In this document: positions 43,528 to 55,261 of the stretch, in pieces | How positions within the stretch are numbered: the first letter of the stretch is position 1 | How the letters are laid out: every line of letters begins with the position of its first letter | NCBI GenBank assembly: GCA_932294295.1 | Contig: OW028582.1 | Coordinates: 404,315 to 468,314, forward strand | DNA: 64,000 bases | Reading direction: 5' to 3' | Source: Alitta virens | Taxonomy: Eukaryota > Annelida > Polychaeta > Phyllodocida > Nereididae | Program-made: the position numbers and the translations under genes | The notes under the pieces: model-generated | Database searches by the model: none | What the model saw: the letters and a program-made list of their open reading frames with translations, nothing else | What the model was told of the DNA's origin: nothing

Positions 43528-45669
43528 TGTATGGTTTACTTCACGGTCATTTTAACCCAGTAATTACAATATGCCAAGACTTTGTGAATCCGATTTGAAA
43601 TCCCATTATCATATATATGATTATCAGAAACTGCCATGTGCAGCAATTGGAAAACCCTACATCAATCATTCAGTGGTATCATAATGGCAGATATCCTATT
43701 CGGGGTCAGTCAAAAGTAGAATAGAACGTAAAGGCTGGTGACACATGTCAGCTGATAATCAGAGTCAGACCACTTGATTTTCCTGCAGGAAGAAACCGCC
43801 AGAACCATCATCGCCTCTTAGAGCCAACTCATCACGCTGCAGCTTGGAAGAGCACTGGTCTTTGGCCAAATGTTATTTAATTTCTGTTCAACGGAAATGA
43901 GTTGTAATTTCATTCATAGGAATGTGTTTTGCCTTAATATCCTGCTTGCCACCAGACTTGTCAGCTGATTGTAGCACACATAATGATATACAACGTTTGC
44001 TATTGCCAATGGCCATTTTCAACATTGCCATAGAGGCATCCTTACATCATGTCTTATGTTCAACTTGATAACATATGCCAATCCCCAGCCCTCCCTTTCT
44101 ACAAAAGCTTTTTGCCAGATTCAAAAACTTTTAAAGAACGTCTTTATGATATATGGAAACATCTATCTTTAATGGATAAGTAGAAATGAGGCCATCTCTA
44201 AGGCCAGCATTTTTGAAGATAGGAAAATGACTCAACTTTCTCATAGGACGATAAATGAATAATTTACAGCTCCAATACCGTTTCTGAAGAATCAAAATGA
44301 ACAACTAAAGAGGATTTCTGTCTGACTCAAGCCATATAGGCAGGTGTACTCCTTGTAAAAATTCTCCTTGCTAATTTATTTCTGCATAATTATTCATTTC
44401 GTGAACAATATCACTGATAACTGTTTAAATCTGAATTGCAGATTCCACTTGCATGATTCTGTCATTGGAATATAGGCTAAACGTCTAGTCCGAGAAGTTA
44501 AATAATTTTAATAAATAATACATTTATATCATGACAGGAAAATAATTATGCTTGTAACATGAAGCACAAGTTTTCAAGTTCAAGTTTTTTTTTATTGTAT
44601 CCAATAAAGAGAAATGTACTACTAGCCAGATGCCATCTTGGCATATAAGGCAACATAAAATAAACTGAAAAATATTACCTGAAATTATATATGAAAACTC
44701 GATAGTTTTACACCATAATTTTTTTTAATACCTGTTTTTCATGATATCATATAACCTTCATGTATATATGTGTGTTAGTGATACTTGCACTCATAAAACA
44801 TTTCTGCTGACATGACTCTTCATCACCCTAGTTGTCAGCTGTGAGCAGCGTCATCTTGTGTGTGAGGTGGGAGGGGGACAACCTTCCCTGGAGCACTACT
44901 GAAAGGACATCCCAGCTCATTATTGTGCAATGTTACATCAGCATCACTCCCGAGAGATGAGTTATTCTGTTTTATGATATTCTTGTATATATTATACACT
45001 AGCCTTGTCAATTTTCACATTCACTGATCACCTGGATTAACAAAATGCGTTCTCTTGAGTTGTGTGAAGTCGAACTAGAATCTCATATTTTGCTGATATT
45101 TTGCCTTTCTGAACAAAACCCAGCAATGCTATTCTGAAGGGAATATAGAATTCAAAGCAGATCTTGCAGAAACGCCTAGAGGTAAGAAGCTATCAGGATA
45201 AATTTACTTATTTCAATGCAATCAGCAGCTCCCTTGCATGTCCTTGTGTAGGCTCTTGTCAACTTTGCAATATAGGAATAGGATTTTAGTCTTTCTTCAT
45301 AATTTTTCTTGTGATTATAAGTTCGGAAATGTTATGAAGTTGTCATGGTTCCAAAGGACAACATTAGACAACAAGACTGTTTTGATTGATGTTTATAATT
45401 TTATTTTTCTGGAATTGGATTTACTGTGAAAACACAGCAGTGCACCGGTTCAGATACAATTAGATCATTTCGGAAAAAGCTAAGTCAGCTCATTATCGAC
45501 ACCGAAGAAAAAAAAGAAAAAAAAGAAAAAATTAGACAGAAACAAGCAATTCCTGCAGACTAATTGAACTCACAGATCAACATGTCTGATACAGGATGTA
45601 TCAATAGTTCATGCTTCCTGCTTCGGTTTTGAGCATTCCGGAAACGCTGTCTGAGAAGACATCACTGTG

Positions 45670-46363
45670 TGTCAGGCTGTAAAATATACTCATTGTTCCC
45701 TTTTGTTCTTTAAGGTAGCACAGAATCATCTAATCAACTGTTCTATTGTGTGGTGTGCAAGATGATCTTTATTTAGCTGGCCTAATTTGGCTGACCTGGT
45801 TTTGAATGGAACTTAGTGGAAGCAGTTTCTGGAAGATTCTGCAATGCTCTAGAACACTCTACACTTTTCTAGACTTTTCTAGACTTTTCTAGAAATATGC
45901 AGATTAGTGGCCAAGTATAAAAAGGGGTGAGTGACAGGCAAGAGAAGGGAGATTTCATCAGAAGCCCTGGAGAACTTACGTCACCACAAGAGCCTATTGC
46001 TATACATTAGTGTGGAGTTTGTGCCATCGTATTGCCTTGTTGGAATTCATCATCATAAGAGTAGAGCATCCATGAAACTGTGAGTGAAGAGACATTAGTC
46101 CAAGTACGGGAAGACATCAACGTAACATCAGGACTATCGTGAGACTTTCTCAACTGTGGAACGACCGCAGGACCACACCAGGAGGGACACCACACATAAC
46201 TGTGCCAAAATCAGGACGATTTTGACATTGATAGACTGTGAGTGCAGAATATTGAATTATTTGTACATATTACTTCCTGTTGAGTGTATTATTGTTTAGT
46301 AACCGTTAAAGTGTTTAATTGTAAAATTTTGGGTTTGTCGTTCATTTCTGCTGAGTCGTAACA
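45670..46363 (+). mobile_element. Solo LTR, 694 bp, unit A
   Basis: The element starts TGTCAGG and ends GTCGTAACA, with the 6-bp direct repeat ACTGTG on both sides (45664-45669 and 46364-46369). It contains promoter motifs, a TATA box (45916) and sequence typical of R-U5. No internal domain, primer-binding site plus gag, or second LTR follows, so it is solo. Older diverged copies of the surrounding unit (about 49930, about 58820) lack it. TG...CA ends suggest a Gypsy-type element; clade unknown. Confidence 0.8.
45827..45925 (+). promoter_or_regulatory. LTR heat-shock elements and TATA box, unit A
   Basis: TTCTGGAAGATTC (45827-45839) is a perfect three-block heat-shock element (TTC, GAA and TTC, each 2 bp apart). 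ctctagaac and three TTTTCTAGA-type blocks (45851-45894) add partial HSF sites. TATAAAAAG follows at 45916. HSF binding to such arrays is established; activity here is inferred. Confidence 0.65.
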
Positions 46364-49319
46364 ACTGTGACTCCGTTGGTGACTGAGTGTGACATCAAGG
46401 TGACAATGGGGTGACACCATGGTGACATGAGTGTCACATTGTAATATTGGAAGTAACAACTTTGCGCTTTCAGGGCGCATGCACTTCTTGGCAAAATTAA
46501 AATTAAACTCGGATGAAAATGCGGTCATATAGCTGGTGTTCATTCAGAAAGTTCACCCTATCTACTCTCTATAACTACAGAAACGAACACAACTATCAAC
46601 ATATCAGTACATTACACATCATTATGATATTGAAATGTCCTTGGATCCTTTTGTAATGTGCACAGTAATCACACCACAATTTTCCATATGCTCCCTTTTC
46701 ACGTCAAGATGCCATTACAGTTGCTTTTCTGAAAAGACGACATAATCTCTAGCTGCACATTCTGGAAGGCTAGCAACATCATGAACTGACATGATAAAAC
46801 ATCAGGTGCATTTTGTATCAATTCACAAATGTGTCTAAGTCTGACGGCTCGTCACCTGTACTAAAATTTGTCTCATAAGGCCCTTAGAATATGAACCCAC
46901 TACATTGTAGATAATTAACCAGACATTAGCAACGGTGGGGCAAATTGCAAGACCTTCTCTTGGCTTTCCAACTGTTAAAATGGGCAGTATTCCTTGAAAT
47001 GAGTTGGCTGGCCATTCTCATATTCTGTCTTCTAGAGTACCTACCACATGTCATCATTCTGCCTGAATAAACCCAATGGTATCCACATAATTTGACAGTT
47101 GCTTTGACAAGAGCACATGGTGACTGGCCAATGACAGCTATCTGCTATGCTGCTATTTCAACCGAAGCTATTTATATCACTGACCTCAAATTCTAGTAGC
47201 AAAGTTTTCCTTGGTGTTTTTAATATCTGTCAGCCTTTATTTTCTGTGTCTGTATACAATTTATTTGACCTCTTTATGTTTGCTGAGACATCCCCAAAAG
47301 CTCACACACACATGTTTTATCACAAATTCCAAGTAACAACCTGTTCACCTAGACCCAGTTAGCAACAGACTCAACAGCAGCAGCAAATTTTAATCCAGCA
47401 AAATTTTTTACTTGCAAGTGCAAAACTTAGCTGCGCTAAATACCTCAAATTACTCCATAAAGGTTTCTTTTCTTGCCATCTTATTTTGATGAATACTTTT
47501 CTTTCTACTCTTCTCTGCTGTATATTATATCAAAAAATTATGCCAAATTGAGGAATACCGCAAAAAAAGTATCCCATTTCCCTTGACAGCTCATTCACTG
47601 CCCATCAAAAATATGACCTAGCTCAGTGAAGTGACGTTGGCCAGCTACGACCGTAGCATATGAAAAGACAGATGATATAACTACTTAGTTGGTACATTGA
47701 TGATGTCACAATATATATGACATCATCAAACAATGTTTATCTGCTACTGTTTCAGTGACCTCTTGTGGTACTTTCCTTCCCATTGGTACAGCAGATTTTA
47801 GTATGGTAAAATGATTGTGATAAGAAAGTTGTCAATAAAGTTTAATTCTAAGATGTGCAAGATTGCTTGGACTGGGGGTCTTATCATATCATCATTACAT
47901 CTGTCATTGGCAGCTGGTGACACAAACTGAATTGTGACAGAAGCATGCTGGTCACACAGTCACAAAGTGTTATGCCTTAGGTCAAATGACAAATTCAGCT
48001 CATCTCGCTCACAGCTAGGGAGACAGAAAAATGTATTTTTCTAGAATTACGTGTCTGTTTAACAATTACCAAATGATAGCACTGGCCTGGGTGTCTGGTG
48101 TTCACAGCAAACTGATTGTTATATCAGGCAATGTGTAGCCTGTCTATATCAGGGTGAGGGTTAGTCTGCCGGTATTTTTAGACCTTTGTTTTTGTTTCTA
48201 GGGATTCATAATTTATCTTGTTCACAGAAATAAAGCCAAACTCAGCCTACTCCCTAGCTGTTCCCTGACAATGGGCTTGTGATTACAGGAGTGCTATGGG
48301 AACATGTCATGTTCATTTTAACCTGTGTATATGGGTTGTAGGAGCGCTAAGGTAGTACCTGCAGAACAAGTGGCTGTCAGTTACGATTCTGATCAGATTT
48401 ACCATGGCTGTAGTACTTACAGCCCTCTAAGCAGGTTCTTGCTAGTCATGACTGTTGATTGATGAGATGAGCTATTTTATGCATTTGTCTCATGCATCTA
48501 TAGAATATTTCAATTTCTTTAGTACATAGGCATCCATGTAATGAAGTACAATGCACCACTAGTTCCACAATCAAGTTTGATATTACCTAACTAAACTTTA
48601 ACAGGTATAAAGTGCATCGGTTGGACATTGAATAACTATGCTCTGATGTTAGAGCTACAATTTTCTTTTCTTTTTCCAGAATTAGGATTTAGTGACATCT
48701 ATTATGGATGTCTGCAGGCTGCCTTCAGTGTGTCCGTTCAGAATGCCTCGTAAGGCTATGCTATTGAATACTAGAACTATATTTATTATTTGATAGATAA
48801 CATGGAACATAGAACAAATTTTCTATTGAATTATGATATGATTGGTATGTCTACATTTATGCCTGAAAAGGGATCACGGTCAAAGGTTTTTGTGTGCAAA
48901 ATTGTGGCGCACTAGAATAGTAAGATTGATAAAAACATACACATGCCAAAAGCAGAAACAGCTTGTTTATCAGGCTTAACTAGCAGTTACTATGCGTATT
49001 TAAAAGAGGTATTTTAGGTGAATTTCCATTTTAACATGGATTTTGACATATAAAATCCAAGGATTGGGACATTCCAGTATGTCCCAGTGCAATGTAGATG
49101 TTATATAAATTCTTATTAAATGTCATTGTGTAATATTAATTGGATATTATAAAGAAACTAATATATCACAAGTTCTTCTTGTTTAAACTTGATGTCATCT
49201 ACTTTTGAGTTTAAATACTCCAGCCTTCCCAAGTTTCTTATGGTTAGCTTCCTTGGTGCAATACATTTGTTTTACACTTGTAAAACTTTGAAACAATGAA
49301 TCTTCCTGATTTTTAGATG

Positions 49320-50690
49320 TTGCTTTTCCATGCTATTCTGAAGGGTCGTAGGAAGTCAAAGGAGATCCTGTAGAAATGCCGGGGGGTAAGAGGCTATCGA
49401 GACAAATGAACTTATTTTGATGCAATCAGCAGCGCCCTTTGATGTCAGGTTCTACTTTCTTGTTAGACTTGGCAAAATGGAAATGAGATTTTATTCTTTC
49501 TGCATGAGTTTTCTTTGATTGTAAGTTTCAAAATATTTTGAATTTGTTTTGATACTAAAGGACAAATTAGATTGTGATTGGAGATAAAGACTGTCTTCGG
49601 GCCAGATGGATGTAAGCATCTATTTTCCTCATTTGAAAAAGGAATCAAATTAAGTGTTACTGAATCTATTGTCAATCTGTTACTTTTTCTGAATACAACG
49701 ATCAAACAGACTAAATAATTGGCAACAACCTCATTATCAATACCAAAATAAAATTAAAGAAAATAAAATGGAAAGAAAAGCCAATCCCTGCAGATACAAC
49801 CACACCATACCTCACAATCAGCATGTCCAATAAAATATGTATCAATAGTTCATGCTTCCATTCTGACCACCATTCTGACAGAAACAGCAGGTTTACGGTG
49901 GTATTTGAGGTAACAGATGCTGCCTTAAGTTATGTCAAAGAAGACATCACAGTGACACCATGTTGACACCATGTTTATGCATGATAGCATAATCTTGGAA
50001 GTAATGCAGTCCTTCATGCACTTAATACAGATACACATCTTGAAAAAAGGCAAAAAGGAGGACCTTAGGTTGGTGATATATCTGTTGTTGTATCAATAAG
50101 TTCATCCTATCTACTCTCTACAACTACAAAAAACAGTCACAACCTTAAACTACTACATTACACATCATCATGAACCTCCAGTGTCCCTTAATCCTTATGA
50201 AATGTGCACTGTGATCACAGCACTATTCTCTTTCCCCACCATTAGAGGCCATTTAGTTGCTCTTCTGAAAAGATGACATAGCTTCGAGCTTTACATTCTA
50301 GAAAGGCTAGCAACACCATGCACTGATGTGACAAAAAATATCAGGTGTATTTTGCGAGAGATTTGATTCACAGAAATATTGTCAAAGTCTGTCGATTGAT
50401 CACTTGATGGTTAGAAATGCTTCAACATCACAATTGACAACATTTTCGGCAAGTGGCTAAAATCAATCGTATATGGCTCTCGCGACACAAACAACTACAG
50501 TGTCGACAATTAACTCAATTAAATAGTACAGCAACATTGGGGCTAATAGCAAGACCCTTCCGCAGCTTTACAACTATTTAAAGGCGATATAATGATTCAA
50601 TTCCCTTGCATATCATTTCCGTCCATCAAAAATGTGACCTTGCAGTGCAGTGATGTTGCAGTGATGTTGGCCAACTTGATGGTGAATTGA
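49320..50690. repeat. Older diverged copy of the 45.1-47.6 kb segment
   Basis: tgctattctgaagggtcgta at 49333 parallels 45126, and gcaatcagcagcgccc at 49423 parallels 45221. gacatcacagtgacacc at 49949 parallels the LTR-empty junction, and catcaaaaatgtgacct at 50624 parallels 47607. Order is kept; many indels are present. Confidence 0.8.
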
Positions 50691-51179
50691 GTGTGCAAAT
50701 TGCAATTGCATAGTACAAGAGATTTCAGTATGGCAGGCAAGATATATATTGTGGGTAAGGTCATTCCCATATTTAATATATTTAATAGTGAAATTGTTTC
50801 ATAGTATGTTGCAGCAAATAGTATACTATACTCATTTGCAGAAGCCTGTAGTATTATCTCGATTGGTGATATCCTTATTTGCTTTATGTGCCTGTATAAT
50901 ACCATAAAATCTTACATACATTTTGCAGCAAATTACAGATAGTGACCAAATCTGACTTATACCTTACTTGAATTTTAATGATCTACTCAGTCTTTGACCC
51001 TAATTTAGATGTAATGTATCTCAAATTGTTTTCTTATTTACTATATGAAAGGATATTAAGCTAGCTCAAAGCAGCACTCTTTATCCTTAAGTCCTAAAGA
51101 CCATGATCCGATAAGCAATTATTAATGTACTGGCATACTAGAAAGTGTTATGGTCATTCCACAGTTCATAAACAGCCAT

Positions 51180-51660
51180 CTCCGTGGTTTAGTGGGATGA
51201 ATCAGTTCATTCAACAAACATTAAATAACAGCATATTCAAATGTCTTATTGTCAATGGCAGGTTTTGGCAGTAATGTTAAAAATTCACTGCTAACATCTA
51301 CATATGCCTCCATGGTCTGGCGGTAATGTGGTCAACTCCTGCTTCTCACATTCCAGGTTCAAGTACTGATAGTGACTCCCTATACTGTAACATTTTGAAA
51401 CCTTCACATTCTTGGAGACCAACATTAGTATTGTCACTCAGTCACAATTTGGTCTGATAGTCCTTCAGTCACATGATAGTCTCGCTTCAGTCTCAACCAG
51501 TGCCACTTGAGTTTTGATAGGTTGGCAGTGCCTTCTAGTGATCTAAGCCATACAACTATTCTTGTACACATGTCTACTTCTGTGGTCTAGTGGTAGTGTG
51601 CTCATCTTCAGATCAAGACTTCCCTAGTTCAAGTCCAGCCAGAGAACATTATATAATTTT
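51180..51660 (+). repeat. Three tRNA-like SINE heads next to the junction
   Basis: A-box-like stretches occur at about 51184 (ccgtggtttagtggga), 51312 (catggtctggcggtaatgtg) and 51585 (gtggtctagtggtagtgtgc). The last two have B-box-like followers (ccaggttcaagtac, ctagttcaagtcc). They lie just before the A/B junction at 51768. No complete tRNA cloverleaf is apparent. Confidence 0.55.
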
Positions 51661-54567
51661 TAATGCTGGATTATTCCTGATTTGATAGCTAGTCCCAGTC
51701 TCCATTGAGTCACATAATCACATTTTAGTTTCTTTGTCACTGCATAGTCTCCTAGGTGAAAAGCACAAGTGAAGCTTCACCTTGGCAAACTTTCTTCAGG
51801 GATCTGTTTGATAATCACATTTATGTGTCATCTAATCCTGATTAATACGACAAGTAATATGAACTCCTGAGCCGATTACATGACTTTCCATAAATTACAT
51901 CTACACATAAGCAGGGAGTTGCCTTGAGAAGTTGAGTGTGATAAATCACATACCATTTTGCCATGGTTAATAATTGACTTCAAACATAGTATAAGACCAG
52001 CACTCAGGTTAGGGTTAGGGTTAGGGTCAGGGTTCAGTGTAACAGTTATGCAAAAGCTTCTGTGACTTGTTTCTTGTCTAATATCTTCCCATGGGCAATA
52101 ACTTAGAAAACAATAAATATAGATGCCAATAAGCTCAGATATACTAGCCTGTGATTGGCTGGAAAAGATGTCGAATGGTACAAATTGGAACTTTCCCAAG
52201 GTCATGCCGCTTATTGAAAAATAAGTGCTTCATCATTCTGGCTAAATGGAAGTGACAAACCTCAAGCCAAAAACATAAAATTGAATGATGTTATTCTCAG
52301 ACGAAGAAACTATGCTGTCGTTTCTCTAATTTGATATCAATTAGTCAAGAATAATTTGTCTTGTAACCAGAGTTATTTTATGTGCATGGCAAGGCCTAGG
52401 TCACATTAGGTGATATACAGCTGTGTATGGTTTACTTCACGGTCATTTTGACCCAGTAATTACAATATGCCAAGACTTCATGAATCCGATTTGAAGTCCC
52501 ATTATCATATATATGATTATCAGAAACTGCCATGTGCAGCAATTGGAAAACCCTACATCAATCATTCAGTGGTATCATAATGGCAGATATCCTATTCGGG
52601 GTCAGTCAAAAGTAGAATAGAGTGCAAGGGCAGGTGACACAGGTCGGCCAATAATTCACAGTCAGACAAAATAAGTTTCCTGCAGGAAGAAAACGCCAGA
52701 ACCATCATCGCCTCTTAGAGCCAACTCATCACGCTGCAGCTTGGAAGAGCACTGGTCTTTGGCCAAATGCTATTTAATTTCTGTTCAACGGAAATGAGTT
52801 GTGATTTCATTCATAGGAATGTGTTTTGCCTTAATATCCTGCTTGCCACCAGACTTGTCAGCTGATTGTAGCACACATAATGATATACAACGTTTGCTAT
52901 TGCCAATGGCCATTTTCAACATTGCCATAGAGGCATCCTTACATCATGTGTTATGATCAACTTGATAACATATGCCAATCTCCAGCCCTCCCTTTCTACA
53001 AAAGCTTTTTGCCAGATTCAAAAACTTTTAAAGAACGTCTTTATGATATATGGAAACATCTATCTTTAATGGATAAGTAGAAATGAGGCCATCTCTAAGG
53101 CCAGCATTTTTGAAGATAGGAAAATGACTCAACTTTCTCATAGGACGATAAATGAATAATTTACAGCTCCAATACCGTTTCTGAAGAATCAGAATGAACA
53201 ACTAAAGAGGATTTCTGTCTGACTCAAGCCATATAGGCAGGTGTACTCCTTGTAAAAATTCTCCTTGCTCATTTATTTCTGCATAATTATTCATTTCGTG
53301 AACAATATCACAGATAACTGTTTAAATCTGAATTGCAGATTCCACTTGCATGATTCTGTCATTGGAATATAGGCTAAACGTCTAGTCCGAGAAGTTAAAT
53401 AATTTTAATAAATAATACATTTATATCATGACAGGAAAATAATTATGCTTGTAACATGAAGCACAAGTTTTCAAGTTCAAGTTTTTTTTTATTGTATCCA
53501 ATAAAGAGAAATGTACTACTAGCCAGATGCCATCTTGGCATATAAGGCAACATAAAATAAACTGAAAAATATTACCTGAAATTATATATGAAAACTCGAT
53601 AGTTTTACACCATAATTTTTTTTAATACCTGTTTTTCATGATATCATATAACCTTCATGTATATATGTGTGTTAGTGATACTTGCACTCATAAAACATTT
53701 CTGCTGACATGACTCTTCATCACCCTAGTTGTCAGCTGTGAGCAGCGTCATCTTGTGTGTGAGGTGGGAGGGGGACAACCTTCCCTGGAGCACTACTGAA
53801 AGGACATCCCAGCTCATTATTGTGCAATGTTACATCAGCATCACTCCCGAGAGATGAGTTATTTTGTTTTATGATATTCTTGTATATATTATACACTAGC
53901 CTTGTCAATTTTCACATTCACTGATCACCTGGATTAACAAAATGCGTTCTCTTGAGTTGTGTGAAGTCGAACTAGAATCTCATATTTTGCTGATATTTTG
54001 CCTTTCTGAACAAAACCCAGCAATGCTATTCTGAAGGGAATATAGAATTCAAAGCAGATCTTGCAGAAACGCCTAGAGGTAAGAAGCTATCAGGATAAAT
54101 TTACTTATTTCAATGCAATCAGCAGCTCCCTTGCATGTCCTTGTGTAGGCTCTTGTCAACTTTGCAATATAGGAATAGGATTTTAGTCTTTCTTCATAAT
54201 TTTTCTTGTGATTATAAGTTCCGAAATGTTATGAAGTTGTCATGGTTCCAAAGGACAACATTAGACAACAAGACTGTTTTGATTGATGTTTATAATTTTA
54301 TTTTTCTGGAATTGGATTTACTGTGAAAACACAGCAGTGCACCGGTTCAGATACAATTAGATCATTTCGGAAAAAGCTAAGTCAGCTCATTATCGACACC
54401 GAAGAAAAAAAAAGAAAAAAAAGAAAAAATTAGACTGAAACAAACAATTCCTGCAGACTAATTGAACTCACAGATCAACATGTCTGATACAGGATGTATC
54501 AATAGTTCATGCTTCCTGCTTCGGTTTTGAGTATTCCGGAAACGCTGTCTGAGAAGACATCACTGTG

Positions 54568-55261
54568 TGACAGGCTGTAAAATATACTCATTGTTCCCTT
54601 TTGTTCTTTAAGGTAGCACAGAATTCTCTAATCAACTGTTCTATTGTGTGGTGTGCAAGATGATCTTTATTTAGCTGGCCTAATTTGGCTGACCTGGTTT
54701 TGAATGGAACTTAGTGGAAGCAGTTTCTGGAAGATTCTGCAATGCTCTAGAACACTCTACACTTTTCTAGACTTTTCTAGACTTTTCTAGAAATATGCAG
54801 ATTAGTGGCCAAGTATAAAAGGGGGTGAGTGACAGGCAAGAGAAGGGAGATTTCATCAGAAGCCCTGGAGAACTTACGTCACCACAAGAGCCTATTGCTA
54901 TACATTAGTGTGGAGTTTGTGCCATCGTATTGCCTTGTTGGAATTCATCATCATAAGAGTAGAGCGTCCATGAAACTGTGAGTGAAGAGACATTAGTCCA
55001 AGTACGGGAAGACATCAACGTAACATCAGGACTATCGTGAGACTTTCTCAACTGTGGAACGACCGCAGGAACACACCAGGAGGGACACCACACATAACTG
55101 TGCCAAAATAAGGATGATTTTGACATTGATAGACTGTGAGTGCAGAATATTGAATTATTTGTACATATTACTTCCTGTTGAGTGTATTATTGTTTAGTAA
55201 GCATTAAAGTGTTTAATTGTAAAATTTTGGGTTTGTCGTTCATTTCTGCTGAGTCGTAACA
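54568..55261 (+). mobile_element. Solo LTR, 694 bp, unit B
   Basis: Same length as the A copy, flanked by ACTGTG (54562-54567 and 55262-55267). The first bases are TGACAGG instead of TGTCAGG. Being inside the duplicated unit at the same site, it descends from the same insertion as 45670-46363. Confidence 0.8.
54725..54823 (+). promoter_or_regulatory. LTR heat-shock elements and TATA box, unit B
   Basis: The same motif set as in unit A: TTCTGGAAGATTC (54725-54737), repeated TTCTAGA blocks and TATAAAAGG (54814). The TATA spacer differs by one base from A; the HSE is unchanged. Confidence 0.65.

Larger units (their letters stand above)
42656..51767. repeat. Tandem duplication, unit A
   Basis: This block matches unit B (from 51768) at an initial spacing of 9112 bp; both start caagtg, then agcttcaccttggc. 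Similarity is moderate at first, very high from about 43780 to 48907, then clearly lower until about 50350. The unit holds a solo LTR, a late SINE and several short frames (45238, 46007, 47147) conserved in B only because the DNA is duplicated. No protein domain is recognised, so I call the locus noncoding. Confidence 0.9.

Noticed and set aside
45238..47362. Short ORFs conserved between units A and B (45238/54135, 46007/54905, 47147/56110)
   Set aside because: They are alike because the whole DNA block is duplicated; flanking noncoding bases are equally alike, and one pair overlaps the solo LTR. No codon-type conservation or domain is seen.
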